This document shows, piece by piece, positions 15,385 to 25,222 of a DNA stretch of 25,811 nt. The notes beneath the pieces are model-generated. The model did not search any database and was not told the DNA's origin. It was given only the letters and a program-made list of their open reading frames with translations. The stretch lies in the NCBI GenBank assembly GCA_964558665.1, contig CAZLFA010000060.1, positions 1 through 25,811 of the forward strand, read 5' to 3'. Origin of the DNA: CAZLFA01 sp964558665. Its GTDB lineage: Bacteria > Desulfobacterota > Syntrophia > Syntrophales > PHBD01. Numbering within the stretch: the stretch's first letter is position 1; every line of letters starts with the position of its first letter. The position numbers and the translations under genes are program-made.

Positions 15385-18017
15385 AAAATGCGGCTGATAT
15401 AACCCCGGCGATGAAGCAGTATTTAGCTCTCAAGGAACAATACAGGGACTGCATTCTCTTCTTCCGCATGGGCGACTTCTACGAAATGTTTTTCGATGAC
15501 GCCGTAGTGGCCTCCAAGGTTCTGGAAATCACCCTTACATCGCGCAATAAAAACAGAGAAGACAGTATTCCTCTCTGCGGTGTACCCTACCACGCAGCAT
15601 CTGCATATATTGCCAAACTCATCGAGAAAGGATTCAAGGTTGCCGTCTGCGAACAGATGGAGGACCCCAAACTGGCAAAAGGTGTGGTGAAAAGGGACGT
15701 GGTAAGGGTTGTTACTCCCGGGCTGGTCGTTGATCCCGAAAACCTCGATGCCAAAGAAAACAACTTTCTCGGCGCCTTATTCATCATGGAGAAGAGAATA
15801 GGCCTGGCTTTCCTGGATATTTCGACCGGTGAGTTCAGGATAACGGAATCCGGGGACAGAGACATTTTCTTAACCGAGACATCAGGGATTAATTTACGGG
15901 AACTGCTCATTCCCGAAAACAGCAAAGAGGCCGACCGGGCGGCATCCGCCCTGCAGCGCAACGGCGGTCTGCGGATCACCGGTCTTTCTCATGAATACTT
16001 CAACCTGAATGAGTTTATCGAATCTATAAACAGACATTTCCCGGAACAGTCCATCCTGGCCGGCCTCCAGTCTGATCATCCCGCTGCAGCGGCTGCCGCC
16101 TGCGCAGTGCTCATGTACGCCCTTGATACCCAGAAAGAAAACCTTTCTCATATAGGCGCCGTTGAATGGTATGAGGCAGGCGGCTATCTCATGATGGACG
16201 ACACTGCCAAGGCCAATCTGGAGCTGTTCTTCACCATTGCTGAAAAAAGGAAGGCGGGTTCACTATTCCACGTCCTGGACCATACGGTAACCGCCATGGG
16301 GGGCAGACGTCTTCGCTGGTGGCTGAACTACCCGCTCCTTTCGCCTGCAAAAATAAACGAAAGACTGGATGCCGTTTCGAAAATCAGGGAGCAGCATCTG
16401 GTTCGGGACAGTGTACGCAAGATGCTTGCCGGTGTCTACGACATGGAGCGCCTGGGGGCAAGGATATCGATGGGAGTGGCGAATGCCAGAGATCTCGTCG
16501 CATTGAAGACATCGCTTCAGGCTCTCCCCGGTATCAAGGCCGCCCTGGCCGCTTTGACCTCCCCTCTTTTATCATCAATTTATACAGATATTGATGAAAT
16601 GCAGGACATAAACAGCCTCATTGAAAATTCTATTGTACCCGATCCTCCGATGACCATACGCGAGGGGGGAATAATCAAAGAAGGCTACGAAACCTCTCTG
16701 GATGAACTGATATCCGTCAGCCGCGACGGCAAGAGATGGATAGCGGCTCTTGAGGACCGGGAGAGAAAACGGACAGGAATAAACACACTGAAGGTCGGCT
16801 TCAACAGCGTATTCGGTTATTATATAGAGGTCACAAAGGCTAACGCGGCTTCGGTGCCTGATGACTATATAAGAAAACAGACCCTCGTCAATGCCGAGAG
16901 ATATATAAACCAGGAACTGAAGGGTTACGAGCACACCGTTCTCAATGCGGAGGACCGCCGATGCGAAAAGGAGTACGACATCTTCATAAGCATCAGAAAC
17001 GCCGTTGCCGCTCAGATCAAGAGACTCCAGACCACGGCATCTCACATCGCCGATCTTGACGCCCTGGCAGCGCTTGCGGAAGTCGCGGAAAAGCACCACT
17101 ACTGCCGGCCCGAGATGGACGACGGAGACATCATCGATATCAGGGACGGCCGGCATCCGGTAGTGGAAAGAATGAATCCGGCAGACGGCTTTGTGGCGAA
17201 TGACGTAATGATGGATCTTGACAAAAACAGATTTCTCATCATCACCGGCCCCAATATGGCAGGCAAATCAACCTTCATACGCCAGACAGCCCTGATTGTC
17301 CTGCTTGCCCAGATGGGAAGCTTCGTTCCGGCGTCAAGTGCACGCATCGGCGTTGTTGACAGAATATTTACAAGGATAGGCGCAGCCGACAGCCTGTCGA
17401 AGGGCCACAGCACCTTTATGGTGGAAATGAGTGAAGTCGCCAGCATCCTGAAAAACGCCACCACGAGAAGCCTGATAATCCTGGACGAGGTCGGCCGCGG
17501 CACAAGTACTTTCGACGGTCTGAGCATCGCCTGGGCTGTTGCCGAATATATCCATGACCATGACGGTCTGGGATCGCGCACTCTCTTCGCTACGCATTAC
17601 CATGAACTCACGGAACTCGCTCTTACAAAGGACGGCGTGAAAAATTTCAACATAGCTGTTAAGGAGTGGGGAGAAAGAATCATTTTTCTAAGAAAAATAA
17701 TGGAGGGCGGCACTAATCGCAGTTACGGGATACAGGTTGCCCGCATCGCCGGTGTTCCCGATGAGGTTATTGCAAGATCGAAGGAAGTCCTGCGCAATCT
17801 GGAGAAAGGTGAGTTTGATTCCATCGGCATGCCGAAGATTGCCCGCGGCAGAAAAGTGTCACCGCCCAGGAACAGGGATCAGCTCAGCCTCTTCATGGAG
17901 GATGAAGACATCATCATCAACGAACTGCAGGATATCGACCTGATGAACCTGACGCCGCTTGATGCGATAAACCGCATCAGTATCTGGAAGGATAAACTAA
18001 ACAAGGGGAAAACCTGA
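15381..18017 (+). CDS. mutS: DNA mismatch repair ATPase MutS
   Basis: Recognises base mismatches and small loops in new DNA and recruits MutL. The 878-residue protein is full length. Seen: the mismatch-reading Phe-x-Glu in 'GDFYEMF' (F33, E35), the connector and lever regions, Walker A 'GPNMAGKST' (623-631), Walker B 'LILDEVGRGTS' (D702-E703) and 'FATHYHEL'. 'QLSLF' at 834-838 matches the beta-clamp-binding motif found near the end of many MutS proteins. The ATG at 15381 overlaps the preceding stop in an ATGA arrangement; a TTG two codons earlier (15375) is less likely. No mutL gene is in the window. No terminator with a clear T-run follows. Confidence 0.98.
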   Translation: MKNAADITPAMKQYLALKEQYRDCILFFRMGDFYEMFFDDAVVASKVLEITLTSRNKNREDSIPLCGVPYHAASAYIAKLIEKGFKVAVCEQMEDPKLAKGVVKRDVVRVVTPGLVVDPENLDAKENNFLGALFIMEKRIGLAFLDISTGEFRITESGDRDIFLTETSGINLRELLIPENSKEADRAASALQRNGGLRITGLSHEYFNLNEFIESINRHFPEQSILAGLQSDHPAAAAAACAVLMYALDTQKENLSHIGAVEWYEAGGYLMMDDTAKANLELFFTIAEKRKAGSLFHVLDHTVTAMGGRRLRWWLNYPLLSPAKINERLDAVSKIREQHLVRDSVRKMLAGVYDMERLGARISMGVANARDLVALKTSLQALPGIKAALAALTSPLLSSIYTDIDEMQDINSLIENSIVPDPPMTIREGGIIKEGYETSLDELISVSRDGKRWIAALEDRERKRTGINTLKVGFNSVFGYYIEVTKANAASVPDDYIRKQTLVNAERYINQELKGYEHTVLNAEDRRCEKEYDIFISIRNAVAAQIKRLQTTASHIADLDALAALAEVAEKHHYCRPEMDDGDIIDIRDGRHPVVERMNPADGFVANDVMMDLDKNRFLIITGPNMAGKSTFIRQTALIVLLAQMGSFVPASSARIGVVDRIFTRIGAADSLSKGHSTFMVEMSEVASILKNATTRSLIILDEVGRGTSTFDGLSIAWAVAEYIHDHDGLGSRTLFATHYHELTELALTKDGVKNFNIAVKEWGERIIFLRKIMEGGTNRSYGIQVARIAGVPDEVIARSKEVLRNLEKGEFDSIGMPKIARGRKVSPPRNRDQLSLFMEDEDIIINELQDIDLMNLTPLDAINRISIWKDKLNKGKT

Positions 18018-18153
18018 AATTTACGCATCCGGAGTTTCAGATTGAAATTTGTGAAGTCTGCGCAAGGGGTTTGCAGCGTCTAATTTAATATTTTTTCATC
18101 AGGCAGGGTCTGTAGAATTATCACTGCTTCTGTCGAAAAAATATTCTGGGCCT

Positions 18154-18168
18154 CGGGAAACGCCTTGC
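18154..18168 (+). promoter_or_regulatory. Possible sigma-54-type promoter before the macroglobulin gene
   Basis: CGGGAAA-N4-TTGC places the essential GG and GC dinucleotides exactly ten bases apart, with a perfect TTGC -12 element but only three matches in the -24 element. The start point would be near 18180, about 44 bases before the ATG at 18224 and upstream of its AGGAGGT. The rest of the 206-base spacer after mutS (18018-18223) holds an imperfect stem at 18014-18040 without a T-run and no gene. Confidence 0.25.
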
Positions 18169-18223
18169 GCAGGTAATACAACAGAACGGAAACCAGCTAC
18201 TATAATATCAGGAGGTAACACAC

Positions 18224-21200
18224 ATGCTCCGAAGATTCCTGACGCTTATTCTTTTTTATCTCATTGCCGCCATTCCTTTACCGGCATCGGCCCAGAGCAT
18301 CATCGAGGGCTTCAGCCCGCAGGGCACGGTCAAGAATGTCCGCCAGGTAAAGGCGCGTTTCACTGAACCGATGGTCGCCTTCGGCGACCCGCGTCTGGCG
18401 GATCCTTTCGATATAAACTGCCCCCTCAAGGGACAGGGACGATGGATAGATGCGAGAAACTGGTCTTATGATTTCCCTCATGACCTCCCCGCCGGTGTCG
18501 TTTGTGAATTCAAGGCAATAAGCGATTTAAAGAGCCTGAAGGGAACCCGGATCACGGGACAGAAAACCTTTCTTTTTTCCACGGGCGGACCTTCAGTAAA
18601 AAGCGCCAATCCCTGGGAAGGGAGAGACGACATCGATGAAAGACAGATATTCGTCCTCACGCTTGACGCCGTCCCGGATGAGTCATCAATCTTGAAAAAC
18701 GTCTATTTTTCGGTTGAAGGGATAAAAGAGAGAGTCGGAATTACCTTGATCTCCGGGAAGGAGCGCAGTGAAATATTAAAGGCACTTCACTACAAGGAGA
18801 AAGATGAAAAAACGATCCTGATACAGGCAAAGCAGACCTTCCCTGCGGAAGCAGCCGTAAAGCTGGTATGGGCCGCCGGCACCGCCACGAAGAGCGGTGT
18901 TGTTTCCGACGCCGATCAGACTCTTTCATACAGGGTACGCAGCCCCTTCAAGGCTGAATTCTCCTGCGGCCGTGAAAAGGCTGATGCCGGCTGCATTCCC
19001 GTGCTGCCCATGTCTCTTTACTTTACCGCTCAGGTTGCGGAGAACACCGCCCACCAGATATTAATAAAAAGTGCTTCCGGAAAGATATGGAAGGCAAAGA
19101 GAAAGACCGAAGACGCCGACTGCAGCGGCGGGGATTGCGGAACAGGCGAAGGCAAATACACACGCCGGCTGGTGTTCGAGGGCCCTTTTCCGGAAAAGAC
19201 CTCCTTTCATGTCGTCATGCCCAAGGATATCAGGGATGACGCAGGCCGAACTCTGGAAAATGCCGCCAAGTTCCCTTTGGCCATAAAAACCGACTCCTAC
19301 CCTCCCCTGGCAAAATTTTCAGGCGACTTCGGCATTATCGAAGCAAAAGGCGATCTTCTTCTGCCCGTGACGGTAAGAAACATTGAGGCCGATATTCAGA
19401 ATCGTCTGCTTAAGATAAAACCTGATAAGGATACACCGGCTACTCCCGATGAGCTATCGACAGCCGCCGAATCCCTCAAGGCAAAACCCGCCAAGGGTAA
19501 AAAATCCCGAATCGACCAGAAGCTCGAAGGAAAAGTCCGCAAGATAGACATTTCGCAGGAAGACAGGATCATCAGCTGGCTGAACCGTTCGGCAAACGCC
19601 AAAAGGGAACAGTCCGTTCTTAAGACCGACAGGGAAGCCAGACAAATCACCCTGCCAAAACCGGGCGGCGCCAAGGCCTTCGAGGTCCTGGGAATCCCTC
19701 TGGAAGGCCCCGGGTTTTATGTGGTTGAACTGGAAAGCCGTATCCTAGGCGAACACCTGCTGGAAAAACCCGGAACGATGTATGTGCACACAGCCGCTCT
19801 TGTAACCAATCTGTCCGCACATTTCAAATGGGGCCGCGAATCTTCGCTGGTCTGGGTAACCAGTCTTGACAAGGGACTGCCTGTGAAGGATGCTGCTGTA
19901 ACCCTGAGGGCATGCAACGGGGCAAAGGTCTGGCAGGGAAAGACCGATGCCCTGGGAGTCGCACGCATAAAATCGGGACTGCCTTCTTTCGATAAACTTC
20001 CCCGCTGTGAGAAATCCTCTTACGAGGTGGGAAACCTCCAGGACGGCCTGTTTGTTTTTGCCAGGACAAAGGACGACATGACCTTCAGCCATTCCAGTTG
20101 GGACCGCGGCATCGAGCCATGGCGCTTCCAGCTGCCGGACAGCTACATTTCCGGCGAAGACAGCATCATTGCCCACAGCGTATTTGACCGTAAACTCCTT
20201 CGCGCCGGGGAAACAATCAGCATGAAGCACTTTATGAGGGTCCACACAGGGGGTGGATTTGCACTGATACCGCCGGAAAAAAGGCCCGGCGAAGTCCTTA
20301 TCGAACACCGGGGAACCCAGCAGCAGTACAGAACACCTGTTGTCTGGGGCGCAGGCGGGGCCGCGGAAAATACCTGGAAGATACCCGAAGACGCAAAGCT
20401 CGGAGTCTATGATGTAACCCTGATCCTGGGAAAGGACAAAAAGAAGAAACAGACGCATAATGAAGCGCAATGGCACACAGGCTTCTTCAAGGTGGAGGAG
20501 TTCCGCGTGCCGCTGATGAAGGGCACCATCCAGCCACCGGCAGAGCCGCTGGTCAGGGCCAGGGATGCATACGTCGACCTCTCCGTCAGCTATCTTTCCG
20601 GAGGAGGGGCTTCATCACTACCGGTGAAGCTTCGTGCGGAGATAGTCAACAAGGTCATTAGTTTTTCCGATTATGACGAGTTTTCATTTGCCGGAGGAAG
20701 GCTTAAGGAGGGGATTATCAGCCAGTCGGAATACCGTGATTACGACGTGGAGGCAGGGGATGACATCGAAGCGCAGTCTGCCGACCTGTCATCGGGCAAA
20801 CCGGTGCGGCTCAAAACCCAGGAATTGCAGCTTGGCGAAGCAGGCTCCACAAGAGCCAGATTTGATAATCTTCCCCGCATAGACGCCCCCAGGGACATCC
20901 TTACCGAGCTTGAATACAGAGATCCCAACGGTGAGGTCCAGACAGCAGCGGCAAGGGTGCCTCTCTACCCGGCAAAGCTTCATGTAGGCATCAGCCCCGA
21001 TTCCTGGGCTCTATCAAAGGATGCCCTCAAGTATCGTGTGCTGGTACTCGATCTCAAGGGAAAACCTGTTCCCAATGCAGAAGTCGCCGTGGACATCTAT
21101 CAGCGGAAGACCTACTCACACCGCGTGCGTCTGGTAGGCGGTTTCTACTCATACAAAAGCCGCACGGAGATCAAAAAAATCGGCCGCCACTTCACCGGCC

Positions 21201-24019
21201 GCACCAACAGGCAGGGAATTCTTCTGTGTGATGCCAGGGCATCCGCCTCGGGCAGCGTGATCCTCCATGCGGAGGTGAAGGACGAAGACGGCGGCGTGGC
21301 CAGCGCGAACAGCACAGTCTGGATCGCCGGCAGGGAAGACTGGTGGTTTGACGCCAGAAACGACGACCGCATAGATCTTCTGCCGGAAAAGAAAAGATAC
21401 GAACCGGGAGAGACAGCCCGCCTTCAGGTTCGCATGCCCTTCCGGGAAGCGACTGCCCTTGTGGCGGTTGAGCGGGAGGGAATCGTCGATGTATTCACCA
21501 AAAAGCTTTCCGGGAAAATGCCGGTCATCGAAGTTCCGGTCAAGAACAATTATGCGCCCAACGTCTATATCTCCGCCCTTGTTGTCAGAGGCCGTATCGG
21601 CGGCACCAAGCCGACGGCAACCTTCGACCCGGGAAAGCCTTCCTACAAGCTCGGCATAACCGAGATCAACGTCGGCTGGAAGGCACACGAACTTAAAGTA
21701 CAGGTAATTCCGGACAGGACAGTTTACAAAGTGCGCGAGATGATGAACGTCGGCTTCAGGGTAAAAACCGCCTCCGGCGCCCCTCCTCCCAAAAACAGCG
21801 AAATCGCCGTGGCGGCAGTTGACAAAGGTCTCCTGCTTCTCATGCCCAACGATTCATGGAAACTGCTGGATGCCATGATGGGCAGGAGAGGATATGAAGT
21901 GAAGACAGCAACCGCCCAGACAATGGTTGTCGGCAAGCGGCATTTCGGCCTCAAAGCGGTTGCGCACGGCGGCGGCGGAGGCAAGCAGATGACCAGGGAG
22001 CTTTTCGATACGCTGCTTCTCTGGAAGGGACGTGTCAAACTCGATGAACATGGCGAAGCCTCGGTAAAAATACCCCTCAATGATTCCCTTACCGGATTTC
22101 GCATTGTGGCGATAGCAAGCGGGGGATCAGGCCTGTTCGGCACCGGTGACGCTGATGTCCGCACAACTCAGGACCTTATGCTCATGTCCGGTATTCCGCC
22201 TCTGGTAAGGGAGGGGGACAAATACAAAGCAGGCTTCACCGTACGGAATACCTCTGACCGGAAACTCGATATCGAACTGAAACTGACGGCCGGCGGCGAC
22301 AGAAGCAGGGATGCATACGACATTATACGCACATCGCTAGATCCCGGTTCGGCAAAGGAGATAGGCTGGCAGATAACAGTCCCCCATGGCGTTGACAAAA
22401 TGACATATGAAATCGATGCCCGTGAGACGGCCGGAACCGCAGCCGATCATCTGCGGGTGACGCAAAAAGTGGCAAAGGCTGTTCCCGTACGCACATACCA
22501 GGCGACACTCTCCCGAATCACGGACAAGTTTTCCCTGCCGGTGGAAAAACCTCATGATGCGCTGCCGGGGCGCGGAGGAGTCAGTCTGCAGTTGAAGCCT
22601 TCGATAGCTTCCGGACTTGGCAGCGTCCGTGAATATATGGAGCTTTACCCTTACATCTGCCTCGAACAGATCGTATCCAAGGCTGTTGCCCTTCGTGACG
22701 CGGCAATGTGGAACGCCATCGTTCAGAAGCTGCCTTCATACATGGATGCAGACGGGCTGCTGAAATATTTTCCGCTCATGATCACAGGCAGCGATGTTCT
22801 TACATCCTATGTGCTGTCTGTCTCAAATGAAGCCGGATACGGACTTCCGAAGCATCTTTCATCGAAGCTTATCCGCGGCCTTAAAAACTTCGTTGAAGGC
22901 CGCATCATCAGGCGCGGTGTGCTACCTACCGCGGATCTTTCGATCAGGAAGCTTTCGGCCGTTGAGGCCGTTTCGCGATATGAACAGGTCAACCCTTCCC
23001 TGCTGAGTCCGATCGCCGTCGAACCCAATCTCTGGCCGACATCCGCAGTTGTCGACTGGATAAACGTGCTGACCAGGATTCCTCAGATACCGCAAAGAGA
23101 TCAGAGACTCCGTGATGCTCAGCATATCCTGCGTTCGCGGATGAACATGCAGGGCACCACCATGGGCTTCTCCACGGAAAGCATGGACAGGCTCTGGTGG
23201 CTGATGACTTCCGGAGATGTCAATGCGGCCAGGGCGCTTCTTACCGTGATACCCATGAACAGCTGGAATGAGGATACGCCGCTTATGGCAAGAGGGACTC
23301 TGGGGAGGATGAAGCGCGGCCACTGGGATACGACAAACGCCAACGCGTGGGGTGTTCTGGCAATGGAAAAGTTCTCCGCAAAATTCGAAGCGACCCGCGT
23401 CACCGGGACAACTGAGGCCGTATTAAACAAACAGAAGAAATCCATTGATTGGCGGACACATGCAACAGGGACGACGTTTATGTTCAACTGGCCCAAAGGT
23501 AAAGATGAACTTGCCGTCAGCCACAAAGGAGCAGGCGTCCCCTGGGCCATAGCCCGGAGCATGGCCGCTATTCCTTTGAAACAGCCCTTCTCCAGCGGCT
23601 ATAAAATTAAAAAGACCATCATCCCCGTTGATCAGAAGGCCAAGGGTGAATGGCATCGCGGTGACATCATCAAAGTGCGCCTGGACATGGAATCTCAAGC
23701 GGATATGACATGGGTCGTTATGAATGATCCGATTCCCTCGGGATCAAGCATAATCAGAACGGATATAGGCGGCGGTTCCGGCATTCTCACCGCCCGTGAA
23801 GAGAAGAAGGGATGGGCATGGGAGGCATATACTGAGAAGTCCTTTGAGGCCTACCGTATTTATTATGAGTATGTACCCAAAGGGAAATGGACGGTGGAAT
23901 ACACGTTACGGCTTAACAATGAGGGCAGCTTCAATCTTCCGGCAACAAGAGTGGAAGCCCTTTACGCACCGGAAATGCTGGGCGAGATTCCCAACAGAGG
24001 CATGAATATCCGGGAGTGA
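18224..24019 (+). CDS. Secreted bacterial alpha-2-macroglobulin
   Basis: A 1931-residue protein of the bacterial alpha-2-macroglobulin family: periplasmic traps that are cleaved by invading proteases and bind them covalently. A type I signal peptide (about 1-23) ends 'PASA-Q'. There is no lipobox cysteine, unlike the E. coli YfhM lipoprotein. Macroglobulin-like beta domains fill the N-terminal two thirds, with Cys-rich spots ('DCSGGDC') and a Lys-rich linker near 420-440. The central family signature includes a Gly-rich stretch 'HGGGGGKQM', 'TRELFDTLLLW' (about 1255) and 'PLNDSLTGFR'. The thioester motif C1479-L-E-Q1482 is intact, so the protein should form the reactive thioester. AGGAGGT lies seven bases before the ATG. 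The pbpC gene that often accompanies this family is not in the window; a TraB/GumN gene converges from downstream. Confidence 0.93.
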   Translation: MLRRFLTLILFYLIAAIPLPASAQSIIEGFSPQGTVKNVRQVKARFTEPMVAFGDPRLADPFDINCPLKGQGRWIDARNWSYDFPHDLPAGVVCEFKAISDLKSLKGTRITGQKTFLFSTGGPSVKSANPWEGRDDIDERQIFVLTLDAVPDESSILKNVYFSVEGIKERVGITLISGKERSEILKALHYKEKDEKTILIQAKQTFPAEAAVKLVWAAGTATKSGVVSDADQTLSYRVRSPFKAEFSCGREKADAGCIPVLPMSLYFTAQVAENTAHQILIKSASGKIWKAKRKTEDADCSGGDCGTGEGKYTRRLVFEGPFPEKTSFHVVMPKDIRDDAGRTLENAAKFPLAIKTDSYPPLAKFSGDFGIIEAKGDLLLPVTVRNIEADIQNRLLKIKPDKDTPATPDELSTAAESLKAKPAKGKKSRIDQKLEGKVRKIDISQEDRIISWLNRSANAKREQSVLKTDREARQITLPKPGGAKAFEVLGIPLEGPGFYVVELESRILGEHLLEKPGTMYVHTAALVTNLSAHFKWGRESSLVWVTSLDKGLPVKDAAVTLRACNGAKVWQGKTDALGVARIKSGLPSFDKLPRCEKSSYEVGNLQDGLFVFARTKDDMTFSHSSWDRGIEPWRFQLPDSYISGEDSIIAHSVFDRKLLRAGETISMKHFMRVHTGGGFALIPPEKRPGEVLIEHRGTQQQYRTPVVWGAGGAAENTWKIPEDAKLGVYDVTLILGKDKKKKQTHNEAQWHTGFFKVEEFRVPLMKGTIQPPAEPLVRARDAYVDLSVSYLSGGGASSLPVKLRAEIVNKVISFSDYDEFSFAGGRLKEGIISQSEYRDYDVEAGDDIEAQSADLSSGKPVRLKTQELQLGEAGSTRARFDNLPRIDAPRDILTELEYRDPNGEVQTAAARVPLYPAKLHVGISPDSWALSKDALKYRVLVLDLKGKPVPNAEVAVDIYQRKTYSHRVRLVGGFYSYKSRTEIKKIGRHFTGRTNRQGILLCDARASASGSVILHAEVKDEDGGVASANSTVWIAGREDWWFDARNDDRIDLLPEKKRYEPGETARLQVRMPFREATALVAVEREGIVDVFTKKLSGKMPVIEVPVKNNYAPNVYISALVVRGRIGGTKPTATFDPGKPSYKLGITEINVGWKAHELKVQVIPDRTVYKVREMMNVGFRVKTASGAPPPKNSEIAVAAVDKGLLLLMPNDSWKLLDAMMGRRGYEVKTATAQTMVVGKRHFGLKAVAHGGGGGKQMTRELFDTLLLWKGRVKLDEHGEASVKIPLNDSLTGFRIVAIASGGSGLFGTGDADVRTTQDLMLMSGIPPLVREGDKYKAGFTVRNTSDRKLDIELKLTAGGDRSRDAYDIIRTSLDPGSAKEIGWQITVPHGVDKMTYEIDARETAGTAADHLRVTQKVAKAVPVRTYQATLSRITDKFSLPVEKPHDALPGRGGVSLQLKPSIASGLGSVREYMELYPYICLEQIVSKAVALRDAAMWNAIVQKLPSYMDADGLLKYFPLMITGSDVLTSYVLSVSNEAGYGLPKHLSSKLIRGLKNFVEGRIIRRGVLPTADLSIRKLSAVEAVSRYEQVNPSLLSPIAVEPNLWPTSAVVDWINVLTRIPQIPQRDQRLRDAQHILRSRMNMQGTTMGFSTESMDRLWWLMTSGDVNAARALLTVIPMNSWNEDTPLMARGTLGRMKRGHWDTTNANAWGVLAMEKFSAKFEATRVTGTTEAVLNKQKKSIDWRTHATGTTFMFNWPKGKDELAVSHKGAGVPWAIARSMAAIPLKQPFSSGYKIKKTIIPVDQKAKGEWHRGDIIKVRLDMESQADMTWVVMNDPIPSGSSIIRTDIGGGSGILTAREEKKGWAWEAYTEKSFEAYRIYYEYVPKGKWTVEYTLRLNNEGSFNLPATRVEALYAPEMLGEIPNRGMNIRE

Positions 24020-24052
24020 AGGGGGCTGTTTCCGTAATAAACCGGAGCTGCT

Positions 24053-24961
24053 TCATTGCTGGGTAATTGTGTATCCTCTTTGCTGCAGCTCCGAAACAAG
24101 CCCGTCTCTGCCCACGAGATGGCCGGCGCCAACAATCATTATGTGCGTTCCGCGCTGATTCAGGAGTTCCCCGATCCGCAACAGCCACTTTTTGTTTCTC
24201 TGCAGTACAAGCCGCTCGTAAAGAACGGGATGATCCCTGTAACTTTTCAGAATCATCTTCTCCATTTTATCAGCATCACCCCGGCTCCAGGCGTTTACCA
24301 GTTCCCTGACTTCACTGTCCATCCTCTCCAGCTCAGTTACAGTCTGCACCAGAAGCATCTCCTGATCTTTTTCAGGAAGTCCGTCAAACATATCTGTCTG
24401 CTCCTCAAATGTTTCGAGGCTGATAATCCTTTTCCCTGTTTTCTTGCTTTCAGTAAAGAAATGCTTGTCGACTCCATACTCGGGATTAAACCCCGACATC
24501 TGCAATTTCAGCGTCATCAAGGTCAGTGAGATAAACCAGGGCTTGAATTTCTCCATCTGCTCAATGGGCAATCCAAAAGAATTCATGCTTTTTCTGGCAA
24601 GCTCATATGAGTCTTTTCCGATCTTCTTGCTCAGGCTCTGATTGTCCTGATACATGCCCTTGCTCAGAAGGACCATCTGCTGGTTTCCCGATCCTGCACT
24701 ATCAAGATCCATTTCAAAAACCACGGAATCTGCACCGGCAAATGCCTTTTCCATCGTTGCGGGCAACGGATAATTTTCCTTTTTCAGGAAGTGAATGGAC
24801 CCTAAAAGATAGAGCTCGCTTTTTCCTGTGGACACCTTCCAGAGACAACTCTTCTTTTCGGAAGCGGATATCGACTGCGCATTCAGTGATCCGTAATTTG
24901 CCAAAACAAGGAGTACGATAACCGTTATTGCGGCTATCCATCTGTTTCTGTAATTTTTCAT
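24053..24961 (-). CDS. TraB/GumN family protein, secreted
   Basis: A 302-residue protein from the ATG at 24961, chosen because AAAGG lies seven bases upstream and it gives a proper signal peptide (about 1-29: basic start, 'AAITVIVLLVLANYG', then 'LNAQ'). The frame extends upstream to an ATG at 25060, but that would put 33 polar residues before the signal sequence. Family motifs: 'LLGSIHFL' (G54-x-x-H57), 'MEKAFAGADSVVFEMDL', 'GVDKHF', 'LETFEEQ' and 'VGAGHLVG' (G278-x-x-H281). The two GxxH motifs and the mid-protein glutamate match the proposed metal site of TIKI/TraB-type proteins, some of which are metalloproteases. It would act in the periplasm or on the outer surface. It converges with the macroglobulin gene, 33 bases between stops. 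Confidence 0.9.
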   Translation of the reverse strand: MKNYRNRWIAAITVIVLLVLANYGSLNAQSISASEKKSCLWKVSTGKSELYLLGSIHFLKKENYPLPATMEKAFAGADSVVFEMDLDSAGSGNQQMVLLSKGMYQDNQSLSKKIGKDSYELARKSMNSFGLPIEQMEKFKPWFISLTLMTLKLQMSGFNPEYGVDKHFFTESKKTGKRIISLETFEEQTDMFDGLPEKDQEMLLVQTVTELERMDSEVRELVNAWSRGDADKMEKMILKSYRDHPVLYERLVLQRNKKWLLRIGELLNQRGTHIMIVGAGHLVGRDGLVSELQQRGYTITQQ

Positions 24962-25112
24962 TAAGCGACCTTTCATTTCAGTAAGTGCATCGCCGGACTC
25001 ATTCTGCGAGGGAAATGCCTTTTGAGGACATCCATTAATAACAGCTCTCTCTTTATACATACTCTACTACCTATACCTATTTGATATATTTGAATTTATC
25101 AAGAACACATAT

Positions 25113-25142
25113 CTGGAATTTTTTTTTTTGCTCTGCTATAAT
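25113..25142 (+). promoter_or_regulatory. Extended -10 promoter before the small membrane protein
   Basis: A perfect TATAAT (25137-25142) is preceded by TGC, giving an extended -10 element. A weak -35 (CTGGAA, 25113-25118) lies 18 bases upstream, across a run of eleven T. Transcription would start near 25149, about 75 bases before the ATG at 25223. Confidence 0.5.
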
Positions 25143-25222
25143 AACAAGGAGTTATCAGAATATCAATCCGTTTCCGGGTTTAATGATCAAGAATTGAATT
25201 TCCGTTGAGCGTGAGAATAAAT

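Noticed and set aside
18014..18040. Stem at the mutS stop (CTGAAATTT / GAGTTTCAG) as a terminator
   Set aside because: The stem is A/T-rich with G-T pairs and a nine-base loop, and no T-run follows.
18201..18206. Perfect TATAAT before the macroglobulin gene
   Set aside because: Its start point would fall in or just before the AGGAGGT at 18210-18216, leaving no usable leader, and there is no -35 at 16-18 bases.
19745..20476. Minus-strand frame of 243 codons inside the macroglobulin gene
   Set aside because: The plus-strand frame is continuous for 1931 codons with clear family motifs on both sides. The antisense frame has no motif and no ribosome-binding site.
24020..24052. Bidirectional terminator between the converging macroglobulin and TraB/GumN genes
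   Set aside because: Only a four-pair TCCG/CGGA stem is visible, without T-runs on either strand.
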